DNA of 64,000 nucleotides from Warburgia ugandensis (taxonomy: Eukaryota > Streptophyta > Magnoliopsida > Canellales > Canellaceae). A program made the position numbers and the translations under genes. Each line of letters starts with the position of its first letter. The first letter of the stretch is position 1. Where the stretch lies: assembly GCA_035236585.1 (NCBI GenBank), contig CP141134.1, positions 19,460,414-19,524,413 of the forward strand. Direction: 5' to 3'. The notes under the pieces were generated by a model. It worked only from the letters and a program-made list of their open reading frames with translations. It made no database searches and had not been told where the DNA came from. This document shows positions 23,601 through 34,317 of this stretch, in pieces.

Positions 23601-24087
23601 AGAATGCAAGAACGTTGGCCTTCACGTCAGTCCCTGGTGGCCCGTAGTCATAAAGGCCGGCAACACCCCCATATATTTTAAACGAAGGAATGTAGAAAAG
23701 CCGCCTTTCTAGTGTGTTAACCACCGCCTGCCGGAAAGCCTCACGGCTAGCGGAGCCGTCGACGGCCATGGCAGCCTGAAGTTCCTGCGAGATGGACGAC
23801 GTCTCCAGCTTCAAGTTCTTGAGCACCTCGACGGCAGAGTCAACTTCCGGCTGCGACCCACCGGCGGCCTTCAAATCCCTGACGGCGGCGGCCTGGGCAT
23901 CGACTGCAGCCTGCTTATGGGCCAAAGCACTCCGGAGAGATTCCTCGGCACCGGCCATCAGTGAATGATTCCGACAGCTGAAGTGGATTGTTGGGTTAGG
24001 GTTAGAGGAGAGGACAGGAAGGAGAGACCGGAGATGACTTAGTGGGATTTCCTTTGAGGAGAATAGCAGAGTGGAGAAGAAGCGCAT
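11473..24087 (-). CDS. GlyRS-1: Glycyl-tRNA synthetase, cytosolic/mitochondrial (nine exons, 725 residues)
   Basis: Charges tRNA-Gly with glycine using ATP. Exons on the minus strand: 23593-24087, 16184-16566, 15928-16045, 13858-14052, 13485-13709, 13282-13341, 13081-13161, 12587-12992, 11473-11687. Together they total 2178 bases in one frame with a terminal TAA. Domains: basic, Ser-rich N-terminal presequence (1-43), WHEP helical hairpin (about 47-105), class II catalytic core (about 113-600) and anticodon-binding domain (about 616-715). Visible landmarks: motif 2 with Arg330 in AFRNE followed by [13 protein letters not shown]; glycine-pocket segment YMRPETAQG (294-302); motif 3 with Arg584 in FGIGR; C-terminal [19 protein letters not shown]. 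All junctions give the expected plant sequence, and seven of eight introns are GT-AG; intron 7 is GC-AG. Plant GlyRS-1 is about 730 residues, so this is full length. Two in-frame ATGs (24087 and 23958) fit the known dual targeting of this enzyme to mitochondria and cytosol. Appears intact and functional. Confidence 0.96.
11688..12586 (-). other. GlyRS intron 8, 899 bp
   Basis: Canonical GTATGC...TACAG. No inserted element recognised. Confidence 0.85.
12587..12992 (-). CDS. GlyRS-1: GlyRS exon 8 (residues 520-655)
   Basis: Begins [15 protein letters not shown], contains class II motif 3 ([14 protein letters not shown], Arg584 binding ATP) and the first half of the anticodon-binding domain ([15 protein letters not shown]). 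It ends one base into the Gly655 codon; donor GTATGC. Confidence 0.95.
12993..13080 (-). other. GlyRS intron 7, 88-bp GC-AG intron
   Basis: Begins GCAAGTATCT and ends GATCAG. The strong remainder of the donor consensus (AG before, AAGT after) is what U2-type GC-AG introns usually show. Confidence 0.85.
13081..13161 (-). CDS. GlyRS-1: GlyRS exon 7 (residues 493-519)
   Basis: 27 codons, [13 protein letters not shown] to NVVEALE. The donor is GAG followed by GCAAGT, a non-canonical GC donor. The only nearby GT (GTATCT, four bases on) would put a stop codon in exon 8. Confidence 0.92.
13282..13341 (-). CDS. GlyRS-1: GlyRS exon 6 (residues 473-492)
   Basis: A 20-codon micro-exon, [20 protein letters not shown], with acceptor TGACAG and donor GTGGGG. 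It joins to KLVITPVKK in exon 7. Confidence 0.92.
13485..13709 (-). CDS. GlyRS-1: GlyRS exon 5 (residues 398-472)
   Basis: Exactly 75 codons: [34 protein letters not shown], then [17 protein letters not shown], which forms part of the active-site sheet in the family. Acceptor GGTTAG, donor GTAAGA. Confidence 0.95.
13858..14052 (-). CDS. GlyRS-1: GlyRS exon 4 (residues 333-397)
   Basis: Exactly 65 codons beginning [14 protein letters not shown], the second half of motif 2, then [13 protein letters not shown] and [11 protein letters not shown]. Acceptor CCACAG, donor GTGATC. Confidence 0.95.
14053..15927 (-). other. GlyRS intron 3, 1,875 bp, with a tandem duplication
   Basis: Canonical GT-AG. 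It contains an imperfect direct duplication of about 70 bases with a 93-bp period (14208-14278 and 14301-14371; shared TAGACTTTAATAGTTC and CTGCATCTTTGGA). Otherwise no coding or mobile sequence recognised. Confidence 0.8.
15928..16045 (-). CDS. GlyRS-1: GlyRS exon 3 (residues 293-332)
   Basis: Completes Gly293 and encodes [25 protein letters not shown], the first half of class II motif 2 with Arg330. Donor GTTTCT, acceptor GGCAG. Confidence 0.95.
16184..16566 (-). CDS. GlyRS-1: GlyRS exon 2 (residues 166-293)
   Basis: Begins HFVIEENML and includes [19 protein letters not shown], a core segment of eukaryotic GlyRS, followed by the lineage-specific insertion (LKDFCKEKL to EYGITAPDT) and FQTSIGPSG. 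It ends after two bases of the Gly293 codon; donor GTAAGG. Confidence 0.95.
17515..17695 (+). repeat. Tandem repeats in RTE LINE 5' leader (copy 2)
   Basis: About 2.5 imperfect units of 60-68 bp, with GCGATGCA-T-CATC-GA-CCC-TGTGC-GTAGAAAAT-GGCAAGGG. The open frame 17447-17704 across it (repeated [16 protein letters not shown]) simply reflects a period near a multiple of three. Confidence 0.7.
19797..20246 (+). pseudogene. RTE LINE C-terminal domain fragment
   Basis: A 149-residue open frame: [59 protein letters not shown]. This is the well-known region following the RT in plant RTE LINEs (later WFGHVQRR-type motif mutated, TAG at 20242-20244). It is transposon-derived, not a host gene. Confidence 0.88.
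20383..20399. repeat. (CA)n run at LINE copy 2 end
   Basis: About eight CA units, just where the LINE homology stops. Confidence 0.9.
23505..23535. repeat. Poly(A)/GA tract in GlyRS intron 1
   Basis: A run of As then GAGAGAGAGA, 58 bases from the exon 1 donor. Confidence 0.9.
23593..24087 (-). CDS. GlyRS-1: GlyRS exon 1 (residues 1-165)
   Basis: Starts at ATG 24087-24085. Residues 1-43 are Arg/Ser-rich with no acidic residue except Glu13, as in a mitochondrial presequence. A second ATG (23958-23956, Met44, MAGAEE) begins the WHEP domain and would give a cytosolic form. It ends FWRQ with donor GTGCGC. The exon is notably GC-rich compared with its surroundings. Confidence 0.95.
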
Positions 24088-24786
24088 GCGCGTGTAGTGA
24101 GGAAAGGGAGTGGAAATGCTACTGGCGTTTGTGTCGAGGATAAGTTGGTAATGGACATGGGCGAATCTAGGGTTTCGCCAACAGTCCTGTGGAACCCACC
24201 AAGATCAATAGTGGATGATTCAGGCATTATTCTGTGGTCCCGTCACAGAAATATCCAACTATTTGTAAGACGATCTTGTGTTAATCGATATTTATGCTCA
24301 TTGTAATGAGAACTCAGGTTGCGTGATCCGCGATTTGGTGGCTTGAATTCTTCTCATTTGATTGTGTTTTCTTTCAATCTGATTCGACAGTGGCTTGGGG
24401 TCTTTCCTTTAGCATGTTTTGGTTCTGGAGAAAAAGTAGTGCGTTCTCGCTGTTAGTGAAAGTTGAGAGGAATATTGAAATGGTAAAGGCCAAACCATAC
24501 CCTGGATGCACTTGTCTTTAGCTATTTAGATTTGCTGAGATCGTAACCAAAATCAAAATGATATCGTGCATTGCTTTTCCTTTTCTTCTTTTTTTTCGAA
24601 CGATTTATTCAGGATTAGAATATTAACAAAGAGCAAGATCTAGGTGATCTTGAAGTATACCAATTGTTCAAGAAAGATGCGTGTAGCCACATTAAAACTA
24701 AACAACTAGGACATGGGTCCCCAGGATACTCCCGGGGGTTGTTTTCTAGTGCATGCATTACTATAACTATTATTGGAGTTTAAGCT
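24088..24786 (-). promoter_or_regulatory. GlyRS upstream region (promoter by position)
   Basis: About 700 bp between the GlyRS start and a solo LTR. No clear TATA box could be fixed. A plus-strand frame at 24097-24306 overlaps but has no recognisable product. Confidence 0.4.
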
Positions 24787-24816
24787 TGTGACACCTCGGG
24801 TTTTACAAAAACTTTT

Positions 24817-24820
<4 letters not shown>

Positions 24821-24887
<67 letters not shown>
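24821..24887. repeat. (TA)n(CA)n microsatellite
   Basis: About 47 bases of TA followed by 20 bases of CA, near the end of the solo LTR. Confidence 0.97.
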
Positions 24888-24889
<2 letters not shown>

Positions 24890-25171
24890 AATACTATGTT
24901 TAATGAAATAGGCTAATCCCTAATATAGAAAACTCACATTTAATATAAATAAAATAATTGTTTCAAAGGAAATGCCCCAAATGAAAGCCTCCAAGGGTCA
25001 TTCAAGTCCAAAACCACGGCGACAAATAAAACCAAAGCATCAATGCACAAAGCATGCTCAATTTAAAACCACGTCTAATCAAGACATCAGTCATGAAAGA
25101 GATAGCAATAACGAAAATAATCCCCAAGGTTCCATCTATGATCGTTATATCCACACACAAAAAAGTATAAG

Positions 25172-25187
25172 CATATATATATATATA

Positions 25188-25226
<39 letters not shown>
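25172..25226. repeat. (TA)n(CA)n microsatellite
   Basis: A short TA run, a single GA, then a CA run. Confidence 0.97.
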
Positions 25227-25228
<2 letters not shown>

Positions 25229-26951
25229 TACAACAATATGGGTCCAATACCATCCACATAACCATGTCTCTATATAGCCTAAAAGAAGTATAATCATAAG
25301 TAAAAGAGACGTGCACCAAGTCAGTCTCTGAAGTGCTATATGGTAGATGGTCCTTGTGGTCGTCACTTAGTTAATGCTGCTCTACCTATTTTCCCTTAGT
25401 GCTATCTCACTCCAAATCTGAGGCATTGTAAGACAAAGCAATGCCTCAGCAAGTTATTACTTGTGTAGGTGATTATAGATAATAAAACATGGATAAAATA
25501 GTTTGCATGAGATATCAACATTATAACGAGTCTCATAAAGTAAATTATTTACAAAGCACGTTAAATCATTAGGTATCCATAATAAATAACGCATGAAAAC
25601 TCATAAGTCGTCGAGACGAATTGAATGGATGTCTCGGATCATGATTTGGACCTTTGTAGCTCTCACAATTGAGATTTTAGTGAATAAATGCTCTAGAATT
25701 AATTTTTGAATAAAATAATAAAAATCAACGTCATGGGGATGCACGCACATGACGAGTACCCGAAACATGCCCTGTGTGCGTCATCGTCATCGAAACGCAT
25801 TGCGTTCTATCTATCCTAGAGACAACGCACGCATCGTCTACATGCGCGCGATCGCGCTGTGCGTCTCTGGGGTGCGTCCTGGCTGCTCAGAACAACATCG
25901 CCGCTACTAGAAACGACAATCGAATTCTAGTCACCGCTAGCAATGTATACAGTCTCCAAATCTTGCTATTTTTCTGTCATTTTGATCAAATTTTTGTATA
26001 TTTTTGTTTTATGACACTTTCATCAACTAATTTTACCTAAATCTGAGGTTTTTAACCAATTTTATAAAGTTTACAAAATTTCTCCTTCTCACTATTTTTC
26101 AAGTTTTTTTGGCTTCATCAATTATTAGATTTTCATGAGATTTGAAGGGTTTGTTCTAGGTTCCTGATAAGCATGATGAACGGTTCAGATCATTCATCTA
26201 GCACTGTTTTATGGGTTATTTTTCACAAACACAGTAACACCCAAAGTGTCACCGAAAAACAGCATCCATCGCCCATTTTTTGATGAAAATACAACAGAAA
26301 ATTGAATGGAATACCAAGGTTGACAATGGAGGGAAGGGGAAAGACTGGCCTACCTCACTAGACCAGTCGAAAAACTCCTTTCATTGTCAAAGGGTGAAGA
26401 ACTAGTGTCACCGTCGTCGCGTGTTCAGTTGGCGTTGAGGGCATTGTCTCCAGCGCCATCGTTGGGTAGCATGAGGAATGTGGCAATTAATGGCAGGGGG
26501 AGGAAAATGAGAAAAAATATTAATGGGGGGAGGGACATTGGGGCCATAAATACTATTTTTATTTATTTAAAATCAGTTTTTTTATTATTAATTCTAAAAT
26601 GATTACCAGCATCTATGGCTGGTAATCATTGCCATGCCTATTAAATGCAAGTCAACTCATTGTTTTCAGTGCCCGTGCCCCACAAGTGTAATTTCTATTT
26701 TACCCTTTCCAATAAAATTTTTAAATACAAAAATTAAAATAATTAGCCAATTTTCATCCAATCTTTGATTTATGCATTCTTAGTATCATTGAATTCTATT
26801 TCTCATGTGCATTCCAAATATTGAGGTTTTAATCTGTGATTTCATTTCTAATAAGTTTCAAATCCCTAATTTTTTAATTTAAACAAATTTTCAAATTTTC
26901 ACTTAATTAGGTATTTATATATTTTCCAAAAATAGCGTGTGTTACAAAGCT

Positions 26952-29900
26952 ATCATAAACATAAGTTTGGTCAAGGCAAAGGGGTTTAGTGGGAGACTAC
27001 TTCATAAGTGATAAAAGAATAATGTTAAGTCAACCCCCTTGGCGCTATTGGTGGATGTAGGATCATGTGGTCATCTACTTTTGATTAGATATCCACATCG
27101 AATAGGCACCTTTGGTGTAGTTGAAAATCTCAGCACAATCATACATAAATATTACAACCATTGCATATTTGCGTTATTGCCTTTTATGAGATTAGTGATG
27201 ATGGAGATTGTTATGCTAGTTGGTTACTTAAAATAGAGATCACATCATTTGGAGCCTACTTGTGGACCCCATGCAGGAGATGAATGTTGACATGGATGGC
27301 TTGGGTAGTTAGTGATCTGTTACCTTAGTATATAAATGAAAAAGTGTGCTCGCAATTTGAACAATAGCCGACCCTTAAGTTGGCACCGGTTAGCTAAGTT
27401 TGCCTCAAAATAAAAAACTGGACACCACAAAATAGCAACGAACAGCATGGAGCCAGACAATTCATCTTACTAAGTGTGGCATCGATCACTCTCAATTTAC
27501 CTCAGGGAAGGAATAATCGAAAAATGCCATTTTTCCCTCCCACTTGGCTTCGAGGTGGTGCTAGACTAATACGACATTGGTCAACTTCATTCCCTCTTCA
27601 TGTGGTTCGAGACAAACTTGGATGGGAGTGTGGCACTAGATAGCCTCCTCTAGGCTTCCAGACGACACTAGATGATCTCCTTTCAACCAAGATCAAAGAC
27701 TCATTGAGCGACAGCATTTGGTGCCCCTCACTCTCGATGATAATTACATAACTACGAGAGCAACTTTACCAAGTTTCCTTGATCGATAATATCTAGTTCC
27801 ATGAATATGGATGTTAAATAGTCCATCAACACTCAATAATTATAAAGGCATTTTGGATTGACATTACAGTTAGGGTGTTATGAATAGATGTCCCACTCTC
27901 ATTGGCCGCCTAAAATAACTACCTAAGTACACAAAACTACAAGTAGTGCTCTCACCTGCATTTTAGGCATCTAAAATTAGTTTCACATCAAAGAAACAAT
28001 TCAAAGAAGATTAGTTCTCTTTCCTCTTGCTACTCACAAGGTGAGAAACTCTTTAGTCTTCTTACTAGTTAAGGTGTTTAAGAGAGATATAAGCCTAGGT
28101 TTAACTATGTCTTTACTTCACAGGGGTTCCATCCTTGGCCTGTTTTAGTCTATGCTCATTGTTCGAAGTATTGATTTAGATTTGATCTTATGGTAATAAA
28201 GCTGTGACCATTTTTATAACACTCCAAATTTTTAAGTCTCAATTTAAGTAAATTTTAGATTATGTTAAATTAGGATAAAAAGAGAATATTGGATTTAAAT
28301 TTTTTTGAAATTCTAGAAAATAAAATTTTATAAGCATCAAATCAAGTGCTAAAACCTCAATATCTAAATTATACTTAAAAAATGATTCTAACGATACTAA
28401 GTATGCTGAAATCAGAGTTTAGACGAAAAAGTTGGAAATTTTCTCATAAAGGATAATTCAATAATTTCACCATGTAGGTCCCACTCTCGAAATTTGAAAA
28501 CCTAAAGGGACTACACTCATTATCATGCCTCTGATTGAAACGATTGTGCTTCTTTGACCAAGAAATATAACCATGTAAGTTAAATTAAATAACAAGTAAA
28601 CAAAAAATTAAATAAGCAAAGAGGGGATGGGCCTAATTGAAGAATTGAAAGGCTAAGATCTATCCTTACGGATATTCTAAGCAACCAATAAGAACTAACT
28701 TAAACAAGAATGGACCAATGAGAAACAAGACTATAATGAAAACCAGAATTGCATCCCATTGGTAGAGATTTTTAGGTGGGCTGTCCACTTTTATTATAGG
28801 GAGAAAATGTGTTTCTCAAAGTATGAGACATGTTTTACTTGAAGCATATTGGTTGGAGATAAAATAGTGGGATAGGAGAGAGTAAATGAAGAGTGAACAA
28901 GGAAATCTCAATGGAATCTAAGCCATTCACTCTAAAACATTCTAATCTATTGTTTGAGAATAAAAGAGCTACATAACATGATTTGTTGGACAAGAAAACA
29001 TTAAAACAATCACATTCACTGAGCCCTAAGTATCATATGAAGACTTTTTACTTATTTTCTCTCTCCTACTTAACTAAAGGGAGAAGATCAACTAATGATT
29101 GGAAGTCTAATCCATACAAGATATTGAAGTACAATTGGTCCACATGAAGCATATGAAGATCTACAAGAATCAAGTCCACTCATAATAGGGTAATCCAATC
29201 CAATGGTGAAGAGAAAATTAAGCTTAATGAATCTTTACATTTTATAAAGGGATCCTATCCATCCAAGGGTAAGCATAATCTAAGGCCTATGAATGAAGTA
29301 TTGGAAAGACCAAAATCCTAGTCACCTTTCTCATGTTAAAAATTCAACCTAAAACCCTAAGGAAAGGATATCTCAATCACCCACCTTCACACAATTATCC
29401 AAGCATCTTAAGGTTTCTAAAAACAATTCATATACACCCACTTGGATTCCACACTTCTCCTTTAGCACTTTATAATTTTGAAATCCCTTGATTCCTTCTA
29501 CCTACTTTGCTTTGTTTTCTCTTTTCTTTCCATATATTTCCCTTTCTACTTATTCCTTACCATTCTATCAACATATTTATATTTCTTTTATTCTCACCAC
29601 CCTTCATTTGCCACCCACTATCCTGCATTAGAAAAAGATGCCTCCCCCTCATTACACTTATTAAATCCACTCCCCCTTCCTTCCTTCCCTCTTAAGTTAC
29701 CCCTTTCTTTCCTCTTTCCACTTCTTTCCTTTTCCCACTTATTCCCTTCCTCCCTTAGCCTTTCCTCTTCCTATTTCTTTCCTTTCCCATCTTATTGTCT
29801 TCTTGTTTCTAGCCCACTCTCATCTATAGACAAACACACTCCCTTCATCTAACTCATCATTCAAATACAATTAAGTGGCTTAGATCTTAACCATCCATTC

Positions 29901-29990
29901 ACTCCTTAAACTCCATAAATAAGAGGTGAAAAAGAAGAAAAATCTTTTTCTATTATCTTTTCCTTGTGTTTGAAAGCTAACTCTAGTAAA

Positions 29991-29991
<1 letters not shown>
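26952..29991. other. AT-rich, repeat-derived, nothing firmly recognised
   Basis: No gene. At 28215 the sequence TATAACACTCCAAATTTTTAAG resembles the LTR start of elements A and B, and GTGTTACA occurs at 30902-30909, so a decayed solo LTR is possible, but no target duplication was found. A pyrimidine-rich tract covers 29450-29830. Confidence 0.4.

Positions 29992-30073
<82 letters not shown>
29992..30073. repeat. (GA)n microsatellite, 82 bp
   Basis: A pure AG run. Confidence 0.98.
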
Positions 30074-30075
<2 letters not shown>

Positions 30076-31869
30076 ACCTTTGCCAAAGCTCCCACATGAT
30101 CAAGTTCAGTCCTTTAGAGAAGATGTAAGGAAGCTCTTCCGTCCCCACTTCCCTTTCTTTCTTTCTCCCATTATTTTTATTGTTTTTCTTTATTCTTTAC
30201 ATTACATTCCACATCCAACCTACTCTAGATCTTACATGCTCTCCATCTTCCACTTTGTCACAACCATCACCTTTTTCTAACTTTCTTTCTTTCTTTCATC
30301 TTTTCTCTTTCTTTGGGAATTGAGAATTAAGAATAACACCTTCTAATGGTAGTCAAGGACTCTTCTAATTCTTAAAGCATGGTTGAGAAATAATTTGAGT
30401 TTGTGGCATGTTGGTTAAGGAGATGAGAAAAGCTTGGTTGTAGATTATTGTACTTTAAGTTGAATGTAAGTGTATAGGCCCTTTTTGAGTGACACAACAA
30501 GAAGACTATAAAGTAAAGTTCAAACCTAGAAAATGAGAAGAAGATGTGTAAAGAGCCTTATTGAGTGACACAACAAAGGACACCTATAATGACCACTTCA
30601 AGGAAGTCTCTTTATATGCTTTGTTTTCCTTTCTTTCTTGTATTCAATTGTAACTAAAGTTCAATCATGAAAAGGTTGATTTTCATTTCATAGTTAGTTT
30701 ACTTTCTTTCCTTACTTTGTCTTAGTTAGTTTCCTTCCTTAGTTTATTCCGTGCTTTAATTTAGTTTAATTGCTTAGTTTGTTGTTTATTTTAGAATTAT
30801 TCCTTTCTTTTCTTGTTGGCTAGGCTAGAGTAAAGCAACTTAAGGTTTTAATTAATAATAAGTGTTCAATTTTGTATAATAAGTACCCAATTAGTATTCA
30901 TGTGTTACAAAATATAGTGTTATTTCTAGGTTTTTTTAGAATTTCATAACACATGCATTTCTAACCTAATTATTCAAAAATATGATATTTTGTAAGTTTA
31001 GAGGCTAATCTGGAGTAAGTCTGTGAATGATCATAATTTTATAAGATTTAATTAGTATTTTTCTTCTTTTGTAAGTCTTGGAGAGATAATCCAATAGTCA
31101 AGATTAATTAGGATAAGAATTGAAGATCAAAGATTAAGAGATCAAGCTAAAGTCCAATTGTCATCATCCAAAGCTTAATCAAGGATCAATATAAGCAATT
31201 GGGAGAGATAAAGGTGACTAAAATGGGCCAATGAAGCAAGCCATGCATTTCCACCACCTTTGCATAGGAGCCATTCAAGCCACCTTAACTATATAAGCCA
31301 CGAGATAAGGTGACAAGCTAATGAATTCAAGCCAAGACATTAAAGCCAAGGGTGTGAGCCATGAAACCAAGCTGAATGAGCCCTCAAAGTGAGCTACATA
31401 AGCTAATTAAGCATGCCACATGTGGTCATACAATTGGAGGAGAATTCAAGCAATGACCCACTTTCAAATTTGGATTTTCAAGGTTTAATTAGGTATGATA
31501 GAATTATGTAAAAAGTAAGATGATTATGCATTTATGGACCAATCAAGAGAGAAACCCTACTTTCCAACTTGATCTCCCACTCTTTTTTCATTATTTTTCC
31601 TAGGGTTACAAGTTAAAGGAGGGAGGCACCTCATTATATAAAGACACCCCCCACTTTCCTATTTGGTGATAATGGGTTTCCTAAAATAAAAACCCTAGAT
31701 CTACTTCAATCCAAACAACTTTAAAATCCTAGATGTTTACATGTCCTTCCTAAAACCTATTCCTTACCATGAAAAAGCTCCACTCTACTTCCATTAAAAA
31801 GAAGCCTACCCCTTGTTCAAAATTAGAAACAAGATATCATTTTAACCAAACATTCCTCATTCAATACCC
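30074..31869. other. AT-rich intergenic, nothing recognised
   Basis: No coding frame with a motif. The sequence just before 31870 probably belongs to the U3 part of repeat X. Confidence 0.4.
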
Positions 31870-33260
31870 TAACCACTCATCTATATATAGCCCCATGTTC
31901 CATACGAATTTTTCAGGTAGAGATCGGGTCGGGTGAGACAACCTTGAAAGGAGCACTCTAGCTTGGGATCTTTTGAAGCTTGGATTTTAGCCTTTCTTTG
32001 GTGTCTTTCTTCTTTTGGTTTTCTAATTATTATCTTGGTTATTTTCTCTCTAATTCTAGGTTAGTAATTTGCTTTCATAGCTTAATTTCATAGTTGTATA
32101 ATAGTGTTTTTACTTCCTTGAATTCCATGCCTAGTTCCACCCTTGTTCCCCTTCTTTCATGCTTCCAAAACTCTAGTTTTCTTTAATCATTCCTTCAAGA
32201 TCTTAGTTAACTTCCCTCTGGTAGTGACAGCTAAGAGAGTAAACATCTTATAACCTTGGGGTTCCACTTAGTTTTACATGTTTTTCTCCTAATTTTGAAT
32301 CTTAGATTTAGGCATCACTTTCCATGCTTAGTTCACCCATCTAACTTTATTTTCTCTTGAATTTATTCATGGGTTTTCTTTGCATTTCATTCTAATGGGA
32401 GCTTTAGATTGAAGTTATTATTGTTTAAATTCACTTTTGCAAGCAAGAATAGTGTGCACTTTACATATGTTGTAGACAGTTTTATGCATCATTTTTTCTT
32501 TTTTCTTTTTTATAATTTGGATTTAATTCAATAAAGTTCTATGGGAATTCTTGTTATGGATTATTTATTTCATCAAAGTTCTTGAAACATGGGTTGTATC
32601 CTTAATAAAAGTTATGCTTTCAATATCTTTCTCATGCTATATTTATTGAATGTTCTTAAATATTGACAATTGGAAATTGTTTTTCCCTTAACTTTGTGCT
32701 TTAATTCAGCCATCCAAACATTGTTTTTGCTTAATTCATTAGGTACACATTTAGATTTTCTTGTTATTTATTAGATCCCATATTTATTTTGAATGTTAGT
32801 TTATTATTAAAGCATATATTCTAGTCATCTTTTGGGCCATAGAACCATGCACACAGTCCATGGACCATGTGCATGGTACTAGACCACTTGCCCATTTGAT
32901 TTTTAGATAAATTAGTTGCATGATCTTGTTTTATAAATTGTTAATTAGTTGTTTGAATATTTTTTTATGTTTAGAAAGTTTCCTTTTTCATGAGTTTTAG
33001 GTTAGGTAAACTAATTGTTTACCTTTAGTTTTTAGAAAGTTTCTTTTAATTCTAGTTTATAATTCAATGTATGTTTCCATTTCATGTTACTTTAAATTCC
33101 TAGTTTAATCACATCTCCATATCTTTGGCTAAAGTTAATTGATCTAAATAGAATCCAATCCAATGCAAATATGTGAGGTTCCTCATTGGATTGACCTCGC
33201 TTGCATGAAAATACTACAATTGATTCATTCGCTTGTGAGTAATTTTAAAGCTACATCAAT
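31870..33260 (+). mobile_element. LTR-like repeat X, copy 1
   Basis: Colinear with 39200-39919 plus 43977-44955. Shared landmarks in order: TATA-like CTATATATAG (31888), GGGTGAGACA, GGTTAGTA-TTTG, AGTGACAGC-AAGAG, TTCACCCA-CTA, TTTTCTCTTGAATT, a 32-bp palindrome (32845-32876) and CTTGTGAGTAAT (33227). The order of a TATA box, a leader and a terminal CTTGTGAG region looks like the LTR of a large Gypsy (Tat/Athila-type) element. Exact ends not determined. Confidence 0.55.
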
Positions 33261-34317
33261 TAACTCCTTTTATCAAAGAGTCCTTGTGGGATTGACCATG
33301 TTAGATAATTCTAGACTCTAATAAAGCCATGCACTTTGCTATAATTATTAAGACACATTAAGTTTTTAGTGTCATTTGGGACTCACAATGGAGTTTGATT
33401 AAAATCTAAGTTTACTTTACTTTACTTTCTCGTTGTAATCTTATGATTGAATATACACTAATTGCATTTGTTTTTGCATACTTTCCATATTCTTGAAAGA
33501 ATTTGATACTTTCCTTTTATTTGTGAAGGAATTTGGAGAAGAATAAATACTTAGAGGAAGATCTTATGATAGTTTCCTATTTTATTTTTTATTTGAGTTG
33601 ATTGTAGTGAGGATGTGCTTATAAATTTTTATACACTATGATTAATTAAATTTTCAAAAGGGTTGTAATAATATATGTCAAGGGTGAGTCACTTAACCTA
33701 GAAGAGGAGGTGGCATGTACATGAACCCAGCCTCATATGAGAAGATAATTTTCAAGACCCAGCCATAAGCTATCCTAACTTCTTCTCAATTCCTAGATTA
33801 GGTTGTATTGTTAATTTAGTTGCATTAGATAGTAATAGAGAGCATATACAAGCATTCACTTATACTTGTTGCATTCTAGGGTTTGCATTAGATTTACTAC
33901 TTTCCTTGCATATTAGGGCACACTTACATGCTTTAAGGGGTGTATATGTTCATCAAACTACATGTGAATGCTTAAATGAATTAGTAAGTATACTCTCGCC
34001 TACAAGATCAAGGGTTGATTTAATCCCCATTCCTTAGCCTACCTAGGTTAAACATCACCTTATGCACAATCCTAGCCTCAACAATTTAATTAAAATCAAT
34101 CTAGACCTTAATAGCTTATGAGCTCATAAGACTTTTTTGGAAAGAGATGACTTATTGCCACTCTAGTGCTCCCTACTTGATTATCTATGTTGATATTTAA
34201 GTGGTTTTCTTTGCCAACACATTCAATAACATAGATCACCTACAGATGACTAAGGAGGGTGTGAAGTGGTTAATCAATGTAGGATCTAACTACTAAGCAA
34301 TAATGTAAGTCTAAAAG
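33261..34317. other. Repeat-flanking sequence, nothing recognised
   Basis: Probably internal remnant of the X element, without coding motifs that I can identify. Confidence 0.35.

Larger units (their letters stand above)
24787..26946 (-). mobile_element. Solo LTR of a Tekay-like Ty3/Gypsy element, 2,160 bp, TSD AAGCT
   Basis: Begins TGTGACACCTCGGG and ends GTGTTACA on the plus strand, and is flanked on both sides by AAGCT (24782-24786 and 26947-26951), a perfect 5-bp target duplication. On the minus strand it matches the LTR of element A, e.g. the CCTACACAAG...CTTGCTGAGGCATTGCTTTG block (25400-25470 here, 36645-36700 there). No internal domain remains, so it arose by LTR-LTR recombination. 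It holds two TA/CA microsatellites and a CpG-dense patch (25760-25880). Confidence 0.92.

Noticed and set aside
24097-24306. Divergent plus-strand gene at the GlyRS promoter
   Set aside because: 69 codons, no motif, overlaps the GlyRS upstream region; a chance frame.
29478-29852. 124-residue frame rich in Leu, Phe, Ser, Pro that looks like a membrane protein
   Set aside because: It is a translation of a pyrimidine-rich tract (29450-29830); two frames are open for the same reason and no domain is present.
29992-30073. CRISPR-like array or satellite
   Set aside because: Simple GA dinucleotide run with no spacers; the tandem arrays in the window (5030, 17515, 35278, 40864) lie inside retroelements.
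28215-30909. Plus-strand solo LTR
   Set aside because: The start resembles LTR A/B and there is a GTGTTACA at the far end, but flanks do not match and the interior could not be aligned to other LTRs by eye.
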